Shown: positions 23,647 to 31,554 of the stretch, piece after piece
How the letters are laid out: each line of letters begins with the position of its first letter
Numbering within the stretch: position 1 is the stretch's first letter
DNA from: Kribbella soli
GTDB taxonomy: Bacteria; Actinomycetota; Actinomycetes; Propionibacteriales; Kribbellaceae
Assembly (NCBI RefSeq): GCF_004331345.1
Contig: NZ_SJJZ01000002.1
Location: forward strand, 1,736,001-1,800,000
Reading direction: 5' to 3'
DNA length: 64,000 nt
Notes under the pieces: generated by a model
Database searches by the model: none
What the model was told of the DNA's origin: nothing
Seen by the model: only the letters and a program-made list of their open reading frames with translations
Translations under genes and position numbers: made by a program

Positions 23647-24887
23647 CTGACCTTCGAGCGCATCTGAGCTAGATATTCATGACGGACGTGATCGTCTTGG
23701 CCGATGAAGGCTCGGAAGTCGCCTAGCTTGTAGGCCGGCTCGCCGGATTCGGAGTCGATGGGCTGCATATTGAAGTCGCGCATCAGGTGCTTGAGGCGCA
23801 GCTCGATCTCTTCGAGTGTCAGAGATCCATCGATACGTTCGAAGATCTCGGCGATCGTCAGCGGATCGGTAGCGGCCCGCAGGACTCGGTAGACCTCATC
23901 GTGAGCGACGGCCTCGGTATGTACGCGCGGCTCGCCTTCGTGGTTGAGGGCAGCGACTATCTGCCGGCCAATCGCCCTCGCAACCGGAGGCGGGAACGCG
24001 TTCCCGATCTGACGGTACTTCGAGGTCTTTCGTCCAGCGAAATGCCACTTCTTCTCGTCCCAGCCCTGCAGCCGCGCAACCATCTCGACGGTCAGCTTCG
24101 GGTCGTGATCCTCTGGAGCGTCGGCCGACGGCGCCGCGTCCGCAACCCCGAGACCATCGACGCCCATGTCGCGCCAAGCTCGTTTGGCCCGAGTTGGGCC
24201 AAGGTCGGCTCCACCGTGCTTTTTGGAACCGCCAACGATGGTGGGAGCGATCTTGTTCGCCCGGCCTGCCCAGTGGCTGGCGTGCTTCCAGCCATTCGCG
24301 GCCATGAGGTCTACAAGCTCCTCGCCAACAGTTCGTCCAACTGGCGAGGCCTCTGGCCAGATGAAATACGGCGCGTCCTCCTCTCTGAGGGCGACGAGCA
24401 CGAAGCGGGGACGCAACTGCGGAACCCCATAGTCCGATGCGTGCAGCAGGCGCCAGTCGGCGACGTACCCAAGCTCATTCAAGCGGTCGAGAACGTGTTG
24501 CCGGTACGCCGAGAAGCGTGGCGCGGACAGGCCCCTAACGTTCTCAAGCATCAGAGCGCGCGGCCGCATGATGCCGCAGAGCTCGACTGCCCACGCGAAT
24601 AGATCGCGCTCATCGTTCGCGCCGAGTTGCTTGCCTGCGATGGAAAACGGAGGGCACGGTACGCCTCCGGCCAGGAGGTCCACATCGCGGAATTGCTCCG
24701 GATCCCAGACTGCGGGATCGGCGACATCACCAACGCGCACGTCCCACTTCGGCCGGTTGAGCTTCAAGGTCTCCGCGGCCATGGGGTCGAGCTCCACAGC
24801 CAGCGCGTGCTCGAAACCAGCAAGCTCAAGCCCGAGAGCCTGACCGCCTGCTCCTGCGCAGATCTCTACTACTCGCAATGAACTCAC
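23643..24887 (-). CDS. C5 cytosine-specific DNA methyltransferase
   Basis: A 414-residue enzyme with motif I EICAGAGGQALGLELAG (8-24), motif IV GGVPCPPFS with catalytic Cys78, motif VI LMLENVRG, motif VIII QLRPRFVLVAL and motif X QIGNAFPPPVARAIG. A C-terminal extension of about 90 residues after motif X has no recognised function. Next to two NaeI-type nucleases it probably methylates GCCGGC; the target is inferred from context only. GTG start with GGGGGAGG upstream. Expression should be governed by the LexA-boxed promoter at 24905-24949, so methylation may rise on DNA damage. Confidence 0.92.
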   Translation of the reverse strand: MSSLRVVEICAGAGGQALGLELAGFEHALAVELDPMAAETLKLNRPKWDVRVGDVADPAVWDPEQFRDVDLLAGGVPCPPFSIAGKQLGANDERDLFAWAVELCGIMRPRALMLENVRGLSAPRFSAYRQHVLDRLNELGYVADWRLLHASDYGVPQLRPRFVLVALREEDAPYFIWPEASPVGRTVGEELVDLMAANGWKHASHWAGRANKIAPTIVGGSKKHGGADLGPTRAKRAWRDMGVDGLGVADAAPSADAPEDHDPKLTVEMVARLQGWDEKKWHFAGRKTSKYRQIGNAFPPPVARAIGRQIVAALNHEGEPRVHTEAVAHDEVYRVLRAATDPLTIAEIFERIDGSLTLEEIELRLKHLMRDFNMQPIDSESGEPAYKLGDFRAFIGQDDHVRHEYLAQMRSKVS

Positions 24888-24904
24888 GAGACCTCCCCCG
24901 TAGT

Positions 24905-24920
24905 TCGAACATTTGTTCGA
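24905..24920. promoter_or_regulatory. LexA-binding SOS box
   Basis: TCGAAC-ATTT-GTTCGA matches the mycobacterial/actinobacterial LexA box TCGAAC-N4-GTTCGA with all twelve fixed bases, and the palindrome extends to seven bases per arm. It lies 18 bp upstream of the methyltransferase start, over the predicted transcription start. LexA binding there would block transcription until DNA damage. Confidence 0.82.
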
Positions 24921-24949
24921 GTGTAGAGATGAGCTTCGAACCCGGTCAA
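24920..24949 (-). promoter_or_regulatory. Methyltransferase promoter (-35/-10)
   Basis: Read on the minus strand: TTGACC (24944-24949), an 18-bp spacer, and TACACT (24920-24925). The transcription start would fall near 24912, inside the SOS box. This close-to-consensus promoter with a LexA box over the start is a typical SOS arrangement. Confidence 0.7.
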
Positions 24950-25261
24950 ATCCGCGGGCAGATTCGCGGCAAGGGGCTGAGTCGAGCTAGGCCAGCCCAG
25001 ACCTCGAGCCTTGCGCTGCTTCGACTCGGCGCATCTCATGCCGATAGGTTCCGCTCTGCCAGGGGATCGAACAGGCAGAGCTTAGCGCCTGCCCGCACGC
25101 TGTCGCGGGACGCAGGCCGACCCTGGCCCCAACTACTTTCCGGGCACGCCCAGACACTGCACTCCAGCAAAGGGCGCACAGCGCGCTCAGAAGTCCAGCC
25201 GATCAGACTGTGCGGATTCCCCTGTTGGACATCTGTCAACAGTCGATGGAGGTTAGGAGGT
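24950..25261. other. 312-bp non-coding gap before the aldo-keto reductase
   Basis: I see no credible gene. The central part (25000-25200) has no clear structure. The right end holds an inverted repeat (25222-25242) and the strong ribosome binding site of the reductase. It is the right border of the defence island. Confidence 0.5.
25222..25242. promoter_or_regulatory. Operator-like inverted repeat before aldo-keto reductase
   Basis: CTGTTG (25222-25227) and CAACAG (25237-25242) are perfect arms 9 bp apart, 20 bp before the start codon. Symmetry and position suggest a repressor site; the regulator is not identifiable. Confidence 0.4.
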
Positions 25262-26236
25262 ATGGACTTCACTCAGCTTGGGCGTACGGGACTGAACGTC
25301 AGTCGGATCGTGTTGGGGACTATGAACTTTGGGCCTCTGACTGAGGTGGGGGATGCGCACGCGATCATGGATGCGGCGCATGACAAGGGGATCAACTTCT
25401 TCGATACGGCTAATGGGTACGGGCGGTCGATCTACCCGGGGCGGACCGAGGAGATCATCGGGGAGTGGTTCGCCAAGGACGCCAAGAACCGTGAGAAGAC
25501 GGTGCTGGCGACCAAGGTGTACGGCGACATGGGCGATGGCTGGCCGAACGAAGGAAAGCTGTCGGCGCTCAACATTCGGCGGGCGCTGGACGCGAGCTTG
25601 AAGCGGTTGCAGACGGACTACGTGGATCTGTACCAGTTCCACCACATCGACCGGAACACGCCGTGGGAAGAGATCTGGCAGGCGATGGAGGTCGCCGTAC
25701 AGCAGGGGAAGGTCCTGTACGCCGGGTCGAGCAACTTCGCCGGATGGCACATCGCGCAGGCGCAGGAGGCGGCGGCGCGGCGCAACTATGTCGGGCTTGT
25801 CAGCGAGCAGTCGCTGTACAACCTCGCACAGCGGGACATCGAGCGTGAGGTGCTGCCGGCGGCGCAGGCGTACGGGCTGGGCGTGATCCCGTGGTCGCCG
25901 CTGCACGGTGGGCTGCTGGGTGGCGTGATCCGGAAGGAGAACGAGGGCGTACGGCGCCTTGAAGGTCGCGCCAAGGAGACGCTCGAGAAGCTCCGGCCGC
26001 AGATCGAGCAGTACGAGGCGTTCGCGGACGAGCTCGGGCACGAGCCGGGTGAGCTCGGGCTCGCGTGGCTGCTGCACCAGCCGGCCGTGACGGGCCCGAT
26101 CGTCGGCCCGCGGACAATGGAGCAGCTGGAGTCCGCCGTACGCGCGGTCGATATCAAGCTCGACGAGAAGTCGCTGACCCGCCTCGACGAAATCTTCCCG
26201 GGCTACAAGACCGCCCCGGAGGACTACGCCTGGTAG
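25262..26236 (+). CDS. Aldo/keto reductase
   Basis: A 324-residue NADPH-dependent aldo-keto reductase of the YghZ/AKR14 or Kv-beta-like group. The N-terminus is MDFTQLGRTGLNVSRIVLGT. Catalytic Asp lies in NFFDTANGYG with the tetrad Tyr, Lys in VLATKVYGD and His in DLYQFHHID. The NADP-binding end shows GPIVGPRTMEQLESAV. The ATG at 25262 has an excellent site, GGAGGTTAGGAGGT. It reduces an aldehyde or ketone of unknown identity. It ends at a strong hairpin shared with the convergent LysR gene. Confidence 0.93.
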   Translation: MDFTQLGRTGLNVSRIVLGTMNFGPLTEVGDAHAIMDAAHDKGINFFDTANGYGRSIYPGRTEEIIGEWFAKDAKNREKTVLATKVYGDMGDGWPNEGKLSALNIRRALDASLKRLQTDYVDLYQFHHIDRNTPWEEIWQAMEVAVQQGKVLYAGSSNFAGWHIAQAQEAAARRNYVGLVSEQSLYNLAQRDIEREVLPAAQAYGLGVIPWSPLHGGLLGGVIRKENEGVRRLEGRAKETLEKLRPQIEQYEAFADELGHEPGELGLAWLLHQPAVTGPIVGPRTMEQLESAVRAVDIKLDEKSLTRLDEIFPGYKTAPEDYAW

Positions 26237-26244
26237 GTCCCAAG

Positions 26245-26276
26245 TGCCGCCGTACACGATCACGTGTACGGCGGCA
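26245..26276. terminator. Bidirectional hairpin terminator
   Basis: TGCCGCCGTACACG-ATCA-CGTGTACGGCGGCA is a perfect 14-bp stem with a 4-nt loop between convergent genes, ending two bases before the stop of the LysR gene. Confidence 0.85.
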
Positions 26277-26277
26277 T

Positions 26278-27141
26278 TCAGGGCTGGACCGAGTCGAGGA
26301 ACGCACGTACGGCGTCGCGGTTGTCGATACGGCGCCACGCGACCGCTAGCTCAGCCGGCGGGAGATCGGGGACCGGGCGGCAGACCAGGCCAGGGCGTTG
26401 GTAGAGACCCGTGTTGCCTTCGGCTAGGAGGGCGATGCCGACGCCGGCGGTGACCAGTTCGAGGACCTCGTCAGCGGCGGTGGCCTCGGCCGCCACGACA
26501 GGCGGACCGGGTCGGGCGTCAACGGCCAGCCAGAAGTCGCGGAGCGGTCCGGCTGCCGCGGGAAGAGCCACGAAGGGCTCGTCCAGGAGCAGCTCGAACG
26601 GGATCTCGGCGCGGTCCGCTAAGGGATGCTGGGCGGGTAGAGCGACCCAGCGGGGTTCGGAGATCAGCACACGGGTCGCGAAATCGGTGGAGATCGGGAG
26701 CCAGACGAAGGCGACGTCGCTGGTTCCGTCGGCGAGGCCGGCGGTGGGGTCGTCCCAGCCGACCAGGCGCAGCGAGACCGTCCAGCCGGGGAGCGTGGCG
26801 CGGAAGCGTTCGACCGCGGGGCGTTGCAGGTCGCGACCGACAGCAGTCTGCATACCGACGACCAGCTGATGCGGGTGGGCAGCTGCCCGCGCCTCGGCGT
26901 ACCCGCGGTCCCAGGCGGCGAGCACCTCCCGCGCGACAGGGAGCAAGACCGACCCCTGCGAGGTCAGCGTCAGTCCGCGCGGCCGGCGGTCGAAGAGGTC
27001 GAAGCCGAGGCGGCGTTCGAGGGCGCGGAGCTGCTTGGACAGCGCGGGCTGCGAGACGAACAGGCGGGCGGCCGCGGCCGTCACGGTCGATTCCTCGGCG
27101 GCCGCGACGAAGTACCGGAGCTCGCGCAGGTGCGCATCCAT
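26278..27141 (-). CDS. LysR-family transcriptional regulator
   Basis: A 287-residue LysR protein: winged helix at 1-60 (LRELRYFVAAAEESTVTAAA, LFVSQPALSKQLRALERRLG), then an effector domain at 90-285 (LVVGMQTAVGRDLQRPAVER, VWLPISTDF). The ATG at 27141 is chosen over a TTG two codons upstream. Its start codon lies within the palindrome 27140-27154, so it probably represses itself and regulates the divergent aldo-keto reductase 62 bp away. Confidence 0.92.
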   Translation of the reverse strand: MDAHLRELRYFVAAAEESTVTAAAARLFVSQPALSKQLRALERRLGFDLFDRRPRGLTLTSQGSVLLPVAREVLAAWDRGYAEARAAAHPHQLVVGMQTAVGRDLQRPAVERFRATLPGWTVSLRLVGWDDPTAGLADGTSDVAFVWLPISTDFATRVLISEPRWVALPAQHPLADRAEIPFELLLDEPFVALPAAAGPLRDFWLAVDARPGPPVVAAEATAADEVLELVTAGVGIALLAEGNTGLYQRPGLVCRPVPDLPPAELAVAWRRIDNRDAVRAFLDSVQP

Positions 27142-27154
27142 AACCAACGGTTAT
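27140..27154. promoter_or_regulatory. LysR T-N11-A operator
   Basis: ATAACC-AAC-GGTTAT is a perfect inverted repeat containing the LysR core T-N11-A. It overlaps the regulator's own start codon and lies in the divergent promoter region of the aldo-keto reductase. Confidence 0.6.
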
Positions 27155-27202
27155 ATCAGCAGGTCTTGGTGCGGCGGCGGGGTGCGCGTCGATGCTGGGC
27201 GC

Positions 27203-28186
27203 ATGACGAAGACACGCAACCTCGGCGGGCTCGACGTACCGGCGATCGGATTCGGCGCGATGGTGCTCTCCCCCGGCATGTACGGCGCGATCGACGACGA
27301 CCGTGCGCTCGCGGCGCTGACCGCGGCGATCGACGCCGGCGGGACGTTCATCGACACCAGCGACGCGTACGGCGAGAACGGGCACAACGAGAACCTGATC
27401 GGGCGGGCGATCCGTGGGCGGCGCGACGAGGTGACGGTGGCGACCAAGTTCGGGCTCGCCCTGCAGGACGGTGTGCAGCCCCATCGGCTGAAGGTCGGGT
27501 TCGCGTTCGAGGAGCTGTTGGTGAACGCGGAGCCGGGCCACGTGCGCGGGTACGCCGAGTCCAGCCTGCGCAACCTCGGCGTCGACGTGATCGACCTGTA
27601 CTACCTGCACTTCCCGGATCCGCAGGTGCCGATCGAGGACACCGTCGGCGCGATGGCCGAACTCGTTGCCGACGGCAAAGTTCGACACCTCGGAGTGTGC
27701 AACGTGACGGCGCAGGAGCTGCGGCGCGCGTACGACGTACATCCGATCGCGGCCGTCCAGACCGAGTGGTCGATGTGGCGGCCGATCGACCCCGAACTCC
27801 TCGACGTGGCGCGGGAACTCGGGGTCGGCGTCGTACCGTGGAGCCCGCTCGGCGCAGGGTTCCTGACGGGCACCGTGCAGACGCTGGACGAGGACGACTT
27901 CCGGAACAACGCGCCGCGTTTCGATGCCGCGAGCCTGAAGGCGAACAACGCGTCGTACGACGCGCTTCAGGCGCTCGCCGCCGACCTCGGGATCACGCGG
28001 AGTCAGCTCGCGCTCGCGTGGTTGCTGCACCAGGATCCGGCGATCGTGCCGATTCCCGGCAGTCGTACGCCGGCGCACATCGTCGAGAACCTGGCGGCCG
28101 CGGACATCACCCTGCACCCGGACACGCTCGAACGCATCGACGCCGTACTCGCGAAGCTCACCCCAGTCGGGGCAACGCTTCTGTGA
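27203..28186 (+). CDS. Aldo/keto reductase (LysR-controlled)
   Basis: A 327-residue aldo-keto reductase. VPAIGFGAMVLSPGMYGAID near the N-terminus, GTFIDTSDAYGENGHNENLI with catalytic Asp and Tyr, VATKFGL with Lys and YYLHFPD with His form the active-site tetrad. C-terminal IVPIPGSRTPAHIVENLAA binds NADPH. It is only distantly similar to the reductase at 25262. The ATG at 27203 fits the conserved N-terminus. Likely controlled by the divergent LysR gene. It ends 2 bp from the convergent LysR gene at 28189. Confidence 0.93.
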   Translation: MTKTRNLGGLDVPAIGFGAMVLSPGMYGAIDDDRALAALTAAIDAGGTFIDTSDAYGENGHNENLIGRAIRGRRDEVTVATKFGLALQDGVQPHRLKVGFAFEELLVNAEPGHVRGYAESSLRNLGVDVIDLYYLHFPDPQVPIEDTVGAMAELVADGKVRHLGVCNVTAQELRRAYDVHPIAAVQTEWSMWRPIDPELLDVARELGVGVVPWSPLGAGFLTGTVQTLDEDDFRNNAPRFDAASLKANNASYDALQALAADLGITRSQLALAWLLHQDPAIVPIPGSRTPAHIVENLAAADITLHPDTLERIDAVLAKLTPVGATLL

Positions 28187-28188
28187 GG

Positions 28189-29076
28189 TCAGGCGTGGAC
28201 GGCGGTGGTGGGGAGCATGCCGATCAGGGCGTCGGCGGCGAGGGAGGCGGCGGGGCCGGTGGGGACGGCGACGGAGACCTGCCAGTCGGAGGCGGTGCCG
28301 GGGGCCAGGGAGACGGTGACGTGGTCGCCGCGTTTGGCGGCGATGCGTTCGGGGACGAGCGCTACGCCTAGGTCGTGGGCGACCAGGGCCAGGAGCGTGT
28401 GTACGTCGTTGACCTCGATCGTCACCGGGTGCGCGACGCCGGCGGTGGTGAAGGCGCTGTCGGAGATCGCGCGGGCGCCCCAGGTCGGGTCGAAGTCGAC
28501 GAACGACTCCCCCGCCAAGTCGTCGAGAGTCACGCCGGACGCCTTCGCGAGCCGGTGGTCGGGAGCGCAGACGAGGACCATCGACTCGCGCGACAGCGGG
28601 CGCAGGTCGAGCCCGTCGACCGGGTCGCCGGCGGTCGCGACGAACGCGACGTCGAGCCGACCGGACGCGAGTTCGTCGAGCATCGGCGTGGAGCCGGCCT
28701 GGCGGACCTCGATCTCGACGCCCGGGTACGCGGACCGGAACTTCGCGAGCAGCGCCGGTACGTCGACCACCCCGAGGCACTGCTCGAGCCCGACCGTGAG
28801 GTGACCACGCAGCAGCCCCTGGACCGCGGCGACCGCGTCCTTCGCGGCCTCGGCGGCGGCGAGGGTACGTCGTCCCTCGCACAGCAGCGCCCGCCCCGCC
28901 TCGGTGAGCTCTACGCTGCGGGTATTGCGGACGAACAGACTCGCGCGGAGCTCACGTTCGAGCGCGCGGATCGAGGCGGACAACCCCGACTGCGAGATCG
29001 ACATCGCCTCGGCGGCCCGCGTGAAGTGCTTCTGCTCGGCCACCGCCACGAAGTGTTCCAAGTGCCTCAGCTCCAT
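28189..29076 (-). CDS. LysR-family transcriptional regulator
   Basis: A 295-residue regulator with HTH at 1-60 (MELRHLEHFVAVAEQKHFTR, SISQSGLSASIRALERELRA) and an effector domain to the end (LLRGHLTVGLEQCLGVVDVP, VSVAVPTGPAASLAADALIG). This is the CbbR/GltC-like type common in actinomycetes. The ATG at 29076 begins the conserved HTH; longer frames run into repeat sequence. No divergent partner within 370 bp, so its target is unclear. Confidence 0.9.
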   Translation of the reverse strand: MELRHLEHFVAVAEQKHFTRAAEAMSISQSGLSASIRALERELRASLFVRNTRSVELTEAGRALLCEGRRTLAAAEAAKDAVAAVQGLLRGHLTVGLEQCLGVVDVPALLAKFRSAYPGVEIEVRQAGSTPMLDELASGRLDVAFVATAGDPVDGLDLRPLSRESMVLVCAPDHRLAKASGVTLDDLAGESFVDFDPTWGARAISDSAFTTAGVAHPVTIEVNDVHTLLALVAHDLGVALVPERIAAKRGDHVTVSLAPGTASDWQVSVAVPTGPAASLAADALIGMLPTTAVHA

Positions 29077-29453
29077 GACTAAGAACTGTAGTCGATCGAA
29101 GGAAATCGATTCACCTGTCCTGCATGTTGGCGCGACCACTCGGCCCGCCATCGCGGACCGCCAGGCCATCACAAATGGTGCCCTGCCGCTCGCTCCAGGC
29201 GGCGAACGGCGCCGGCCGCGTGATTGTGATGGCCTGGCAGTCCGGAACGAGCCGACCCAGCGGACCTGCGCCACTCACTAACTCGGACAGGACCGGGTGT
29301 CGCGCTCGTTCGACACGCTCAGCAGCCCGATGCGACGACCGAACCCACTCGCTTGGTGAGTGCGGCAGGTCCGCACGGGGAGCGAGCACCCAGATATCCA
29401 CAGGTCGAAAACAGCGCGCTCACGGCGGGGCCGTTCCGAATACGTTCCCCGGC
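29077..29453. other. 377-bp intergenic region holding a large inverted repeat
   Basis: The centre is dominated by the inverted repeat 29154-29244. The remainder must contain the LysR promoter (left) and the SEC-C gene promoter (right), neither of which matches consensus well. No conserved coding frame seen. Confidence 0.55.
29154..29244. repeat. 21-bp inverted repeat with 49-bp centre, possible mobile palindromic element
   Basis: The left arm (29154-29174) and right arm (29224-29244) pair at 20 of 21 bases; the core CCAGGCCATCACAA / TTGTGATGGCCTGG is perfect over 14. The 49-bp centre is GC-rich. The size and symmetry resemble dispersed palindromic units or a miniature element, but no target-site duplication is obvious. 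Confidence 0.6.
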
Positions 29454-30356
29454 ATGGACGATCCGCTGGCGGACGAGCTCCGCGATCACTGGACAGATAT
29501 CGGCCTTGGCCGGACCTTCACCTTGCTCATTGCCGCTCAGGAGCACGTGAAGATGAGACGGGCTGAGCGAGCGTTGGCGATTTGGCAGCAGTTGATTGAT
29601 GAGGGAGGCACAGCTGGTGACGACGCCCGGGTGGACTATGCCGACTTCCTGTTCGAAGCGGGCAGGAACGACGAAGCACGGAGCGAGCTCGACGCCGTGA
29701 TGGCGAGCAATCGGATCTACAGCTTCGCCTGGTGCAGCGCAGCCGAGTTGCTCGAGAAACGCGATGAGTTGGACGAAGCTCTGCTCTGGTACGAAATCGC
29801 GGCCGACCAGCTGACCGCCGAGGACGTGAGCACCGGCTCGCACCGAATCCAGGATCTGGTGACCGGTCGTCGACGCGTGAAGTGGGCGTTGCAGTTGCCG
29901 CTCGACGGCCTCGATCTCATGGGCGCCCAGGGTGAGGACGAGGAGGCGGACAGAGAGGCCGAGCTGCGCGATCTGCTGCGCAATCCGGTGGTGATCGCCG
30001 GCACGATCCAGGTCTGGGATCGCAGCGAGTTCGACGACGCCGTGCGATGGCGCAGACAATTGATCGGCGAGAACGCGGACGGCTACTGCCACCGGGTCGA
30101 GCGTGTGCTGCGCGCCCAGGCTCAGCGCGTCACGATCGCCACCTGGACGTACGGCGGCCTGGTCGATTGCCTGCGCGATGTCACAGTCCGGCACGATGAA
30201 CTGCCTGACGGTAGAAGGACCGCATGGCCACCGCCGCGCAATCAACCGTGCTGGTGCGGATCTGGCGTCAAATACAAGAAGTGCTGTGGCGGACCATTGC
30301 CACGCGTTGAGCCCGCGTCGAATGTCAGTAGGTATGGTGTCGCCCATGGCGGATGA
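29454..30356 (+). CDS. SEC-C zinc-motif protein with TPR-like helices
   Basis: A 300-residue soluble protein. Residues about 1-130 look like tetratricopeptide helices (ERALAIWQQLIDEGGTAGDD, ADFLFEAGRNDEARSELDAV, EALLWYEIAADQLTAEDV). The middle (190-260) has no known fold. The C-terminus is a SEC-C zinc motif, QPCWCGSGVKYKKCCGG, as at the end of SecA and many uncharacterised proteins. The function is unknown; such proteins often bind other proteins or nucleic acids. The gene overlaps the next start by 11 bp in another frame. Confidence 0.8.
   Translation: MDDPLADELRDHWTDIGLGRTFTLLIAAQEHVKMRRAERALAIWQQLIDEGGTAGDDARVDYADFLFEAGRNDEARSELDAVMASNRIYSFAWCSAAELLEKRDELDEALLWYEIAADQLTAEDVSTGSHRIQDLVTGRRRVKWALQLPLDGLDLMGAQGEDEEADREAELRDLLRNPVVIAGTIQVWDRSEFDDAVRWRRQLIGENADGYCHRVERVLRAQAQRVTIATWTYGGLVDCLRDVTVRHDELPDGRRTAWPPPRNQPCWCGSGVKYKKCCGGPLPRVEPASNVSRYGVAHGG
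30333..30346 (+). promoter_or_regulatory. Leaderless promoter of the gene at 30346
   Basis: TATGGT (30333-30338) is a -10 box ending 8 nt before the ATG, so the mRNA would begin at or near the start codon. It lies inside the end of the SEC-C gene. Confidence 0.4.
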
Positions 30357-30762
30357 GGAGTTTCGGGTTGAGGTTGTGCTCAGTGACGAGGGGCACAGGT
30401 TGACGTTCTGGGATCGGTTGCGGGCGTTGGATCTGGATGACGACGCGCGGGAGCGGCTCGGGAGTCAGGTGACGGTGACCCGGGACGGGAACCGGATGCT
30501 GCTGTACACGCACACGCTCGACGACGCGCAGGAGGCCGCGCGGACCGCCAAGGATGTGGTGGCCGACGAGCACCTCGACGCGACGTACACGGTCACGCGG
30601 TGGAATCCGGCCGAGCAGGACTGGACCGACCCGAACGCGCCGGTCGGCCCGCACGATGCCGCCGGTGACGCCGCGAAGAACGCGGACATGGAGGTCCCGG
30701 ACCCGCGGTATGTCGTGATGCAGGCCTACAAGCCCGAGTTCCTCCGCGACCTCGGCCTCTAA
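30346..30762 (+). CDS. Conserved actinobacterial hypothetical protein
   Basis: A 138-residue soluble, acidic protein: MADEEFRVEVVLSDEGHRLT, a central strand pair LGSQVTVTRDGNRMLLYTHT, DEHLDATYTVTRWNPAEQDW and C-terminal VVMQAYKPEFLRDLGL. Alternating strands and helices suggest a small alpha/beta fold. No family is recognised. It overlaps the SEC-C gene by 11 bp, yet may have its own leaderless promoter. Confidence 0.7.
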   Translation: MADEEFRVEVVLSDEGHRLTFWDRLRALDLDDDARERLGSQVTVTRDGNRMLLYTHTLDDAQEAARTAKDVVADEHLDATYTVTRWNPAEQDWTDPNAPVGPHDAAGDAAKNADMEVPDPRYVVMQAYKPEFLRDLGL

Positions 30763-30812
30763 GCCGAGTCAGCCGCGCCTGCAAGCCGGGGCAACCGAGC
30801 CTCACGCCGGGG

Positions 30813-31535
30813 TCAGCCGGGGACGTAGCCTGTTTGGTGGCACAAGGTGTTGGCGGCGGCTTGGTGGGTGGCTGCTTCGGCGGGGCGGTCGAGGGCTGTG
30901 CAGCAGCGGGCCAGGAGGCTGCGAGACCACTGCCGTCCGATGCCGTACTCGACGGCTTCCGACTCGGCGAGTGCCTGCAGGGCGACGCAGGCGTCATACG
31001 CGTTGCCGATCTCGCGGCTCTCGCGCAGTACGTCGGTTGCGATCCGGCGCGCTTGTTCGTAATGGCCGAGCCGGTTCTCGACGCCGGCCCTGGCCAGTCC
31101 CCACTGGACCCGGTTGAGACGGTTGTCCACCAGCGGCTCGGCAGTCCGCAGATCCGCCGCCGCGAGGTCCAGCTCGCCGAGTTCCTTGTACGCACCTGAC
31201 CGGTTGACCAGGGCAACGAGTTGGTCGTTGCTGGTGGGCCCGGTGTACTGCAGCGACTCGGTGATGCAGGCGACGGCCTCACGGAACTCACCGAGATGTA
31301 CGTCGGCGCCGACGATGTCGCGCAGGCGCCGTACATAGGTGTGGACGGTGGCGGTCGGGTTCGCCGGCTGGGGCGCGCCGTCCGGCCAGAGCCGATCGAT
31401 CAGCTCGCCCACCTGCACCTGACGGTGCGGACGCAGTAGGAGGATCGCGAGCAACGAGCACAACCGCGGCGCCGGCGCCGGAACCGCACGTCCGTCGACG
31501 ACGATCTCGAGCGGGCCGAGGATGTGGAACTCCAT
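30813..31535 (-). CDS. Shortened AfsR/SARP-like regulator: winged helix joined directly to TPRs
   Basis: A 240-residue protein. Residues 1 to about 77 are the OmpR-type DNA-binding domain of SARP regulators (MEFHILGPLEIVVDGRAVPA, LLAILLLRPHRQVQVGELID, TATVHTYVRRLRDIVGAD). From about 80 on it jumps straight into the C-terminal TPR region of AfsR-like proteins (VHLGEFREAVACITESLQYT, LVNRSGAYKELGELDLAAAD, YEQARRIATDVLRESREIGN). The BTAD and NB-ARC ATPase domains, some 500-600 residues, are missing, with the frame kept. It looks like an in-frame internal deletion, perhaps still expressed. Divergent from the acetyltransferase, 19 bp apart. Confidence 0.8.
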   Translation of the reverse strand: MEFHILGPLEIVVDGRAVPAPAPRLCSLLAILLLRPHRQVQVGELIDRLWPDGAPQPANPTATVHTYVRRLRDIVGADVHLGEFREAVACITESLQYTGPTSNDQLVALVNRSGAYKELGELDLAAADLRTAEPLVDNRLNRVQWGLARAGVENRLGHYEQARRIATDVLRESREIGNAYDACVALQALAESEAVEYGIGRQWSRSLLARCCTALDRPAEAATHQAAANTLCHQTGYVPG

Positions 31536-31554
31536 CGCCTTTAGTCTGGCAGGC

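Noticed and set aside
24930..24960. A TTCGAACCC sequence resembling a tRNA T-loop
   Set aside because: No acceptor, D or anticodon stems can be drawn around it, and the bases belong to the methylase promoter spacer.
26519..28882. A 787-codon minus-strand open frame
   Set aside because: It covers a LysR gene and an aldo-keto reductase with recognisable motifs in other frames; its own product is repetitive Arg/Pro/Gly.
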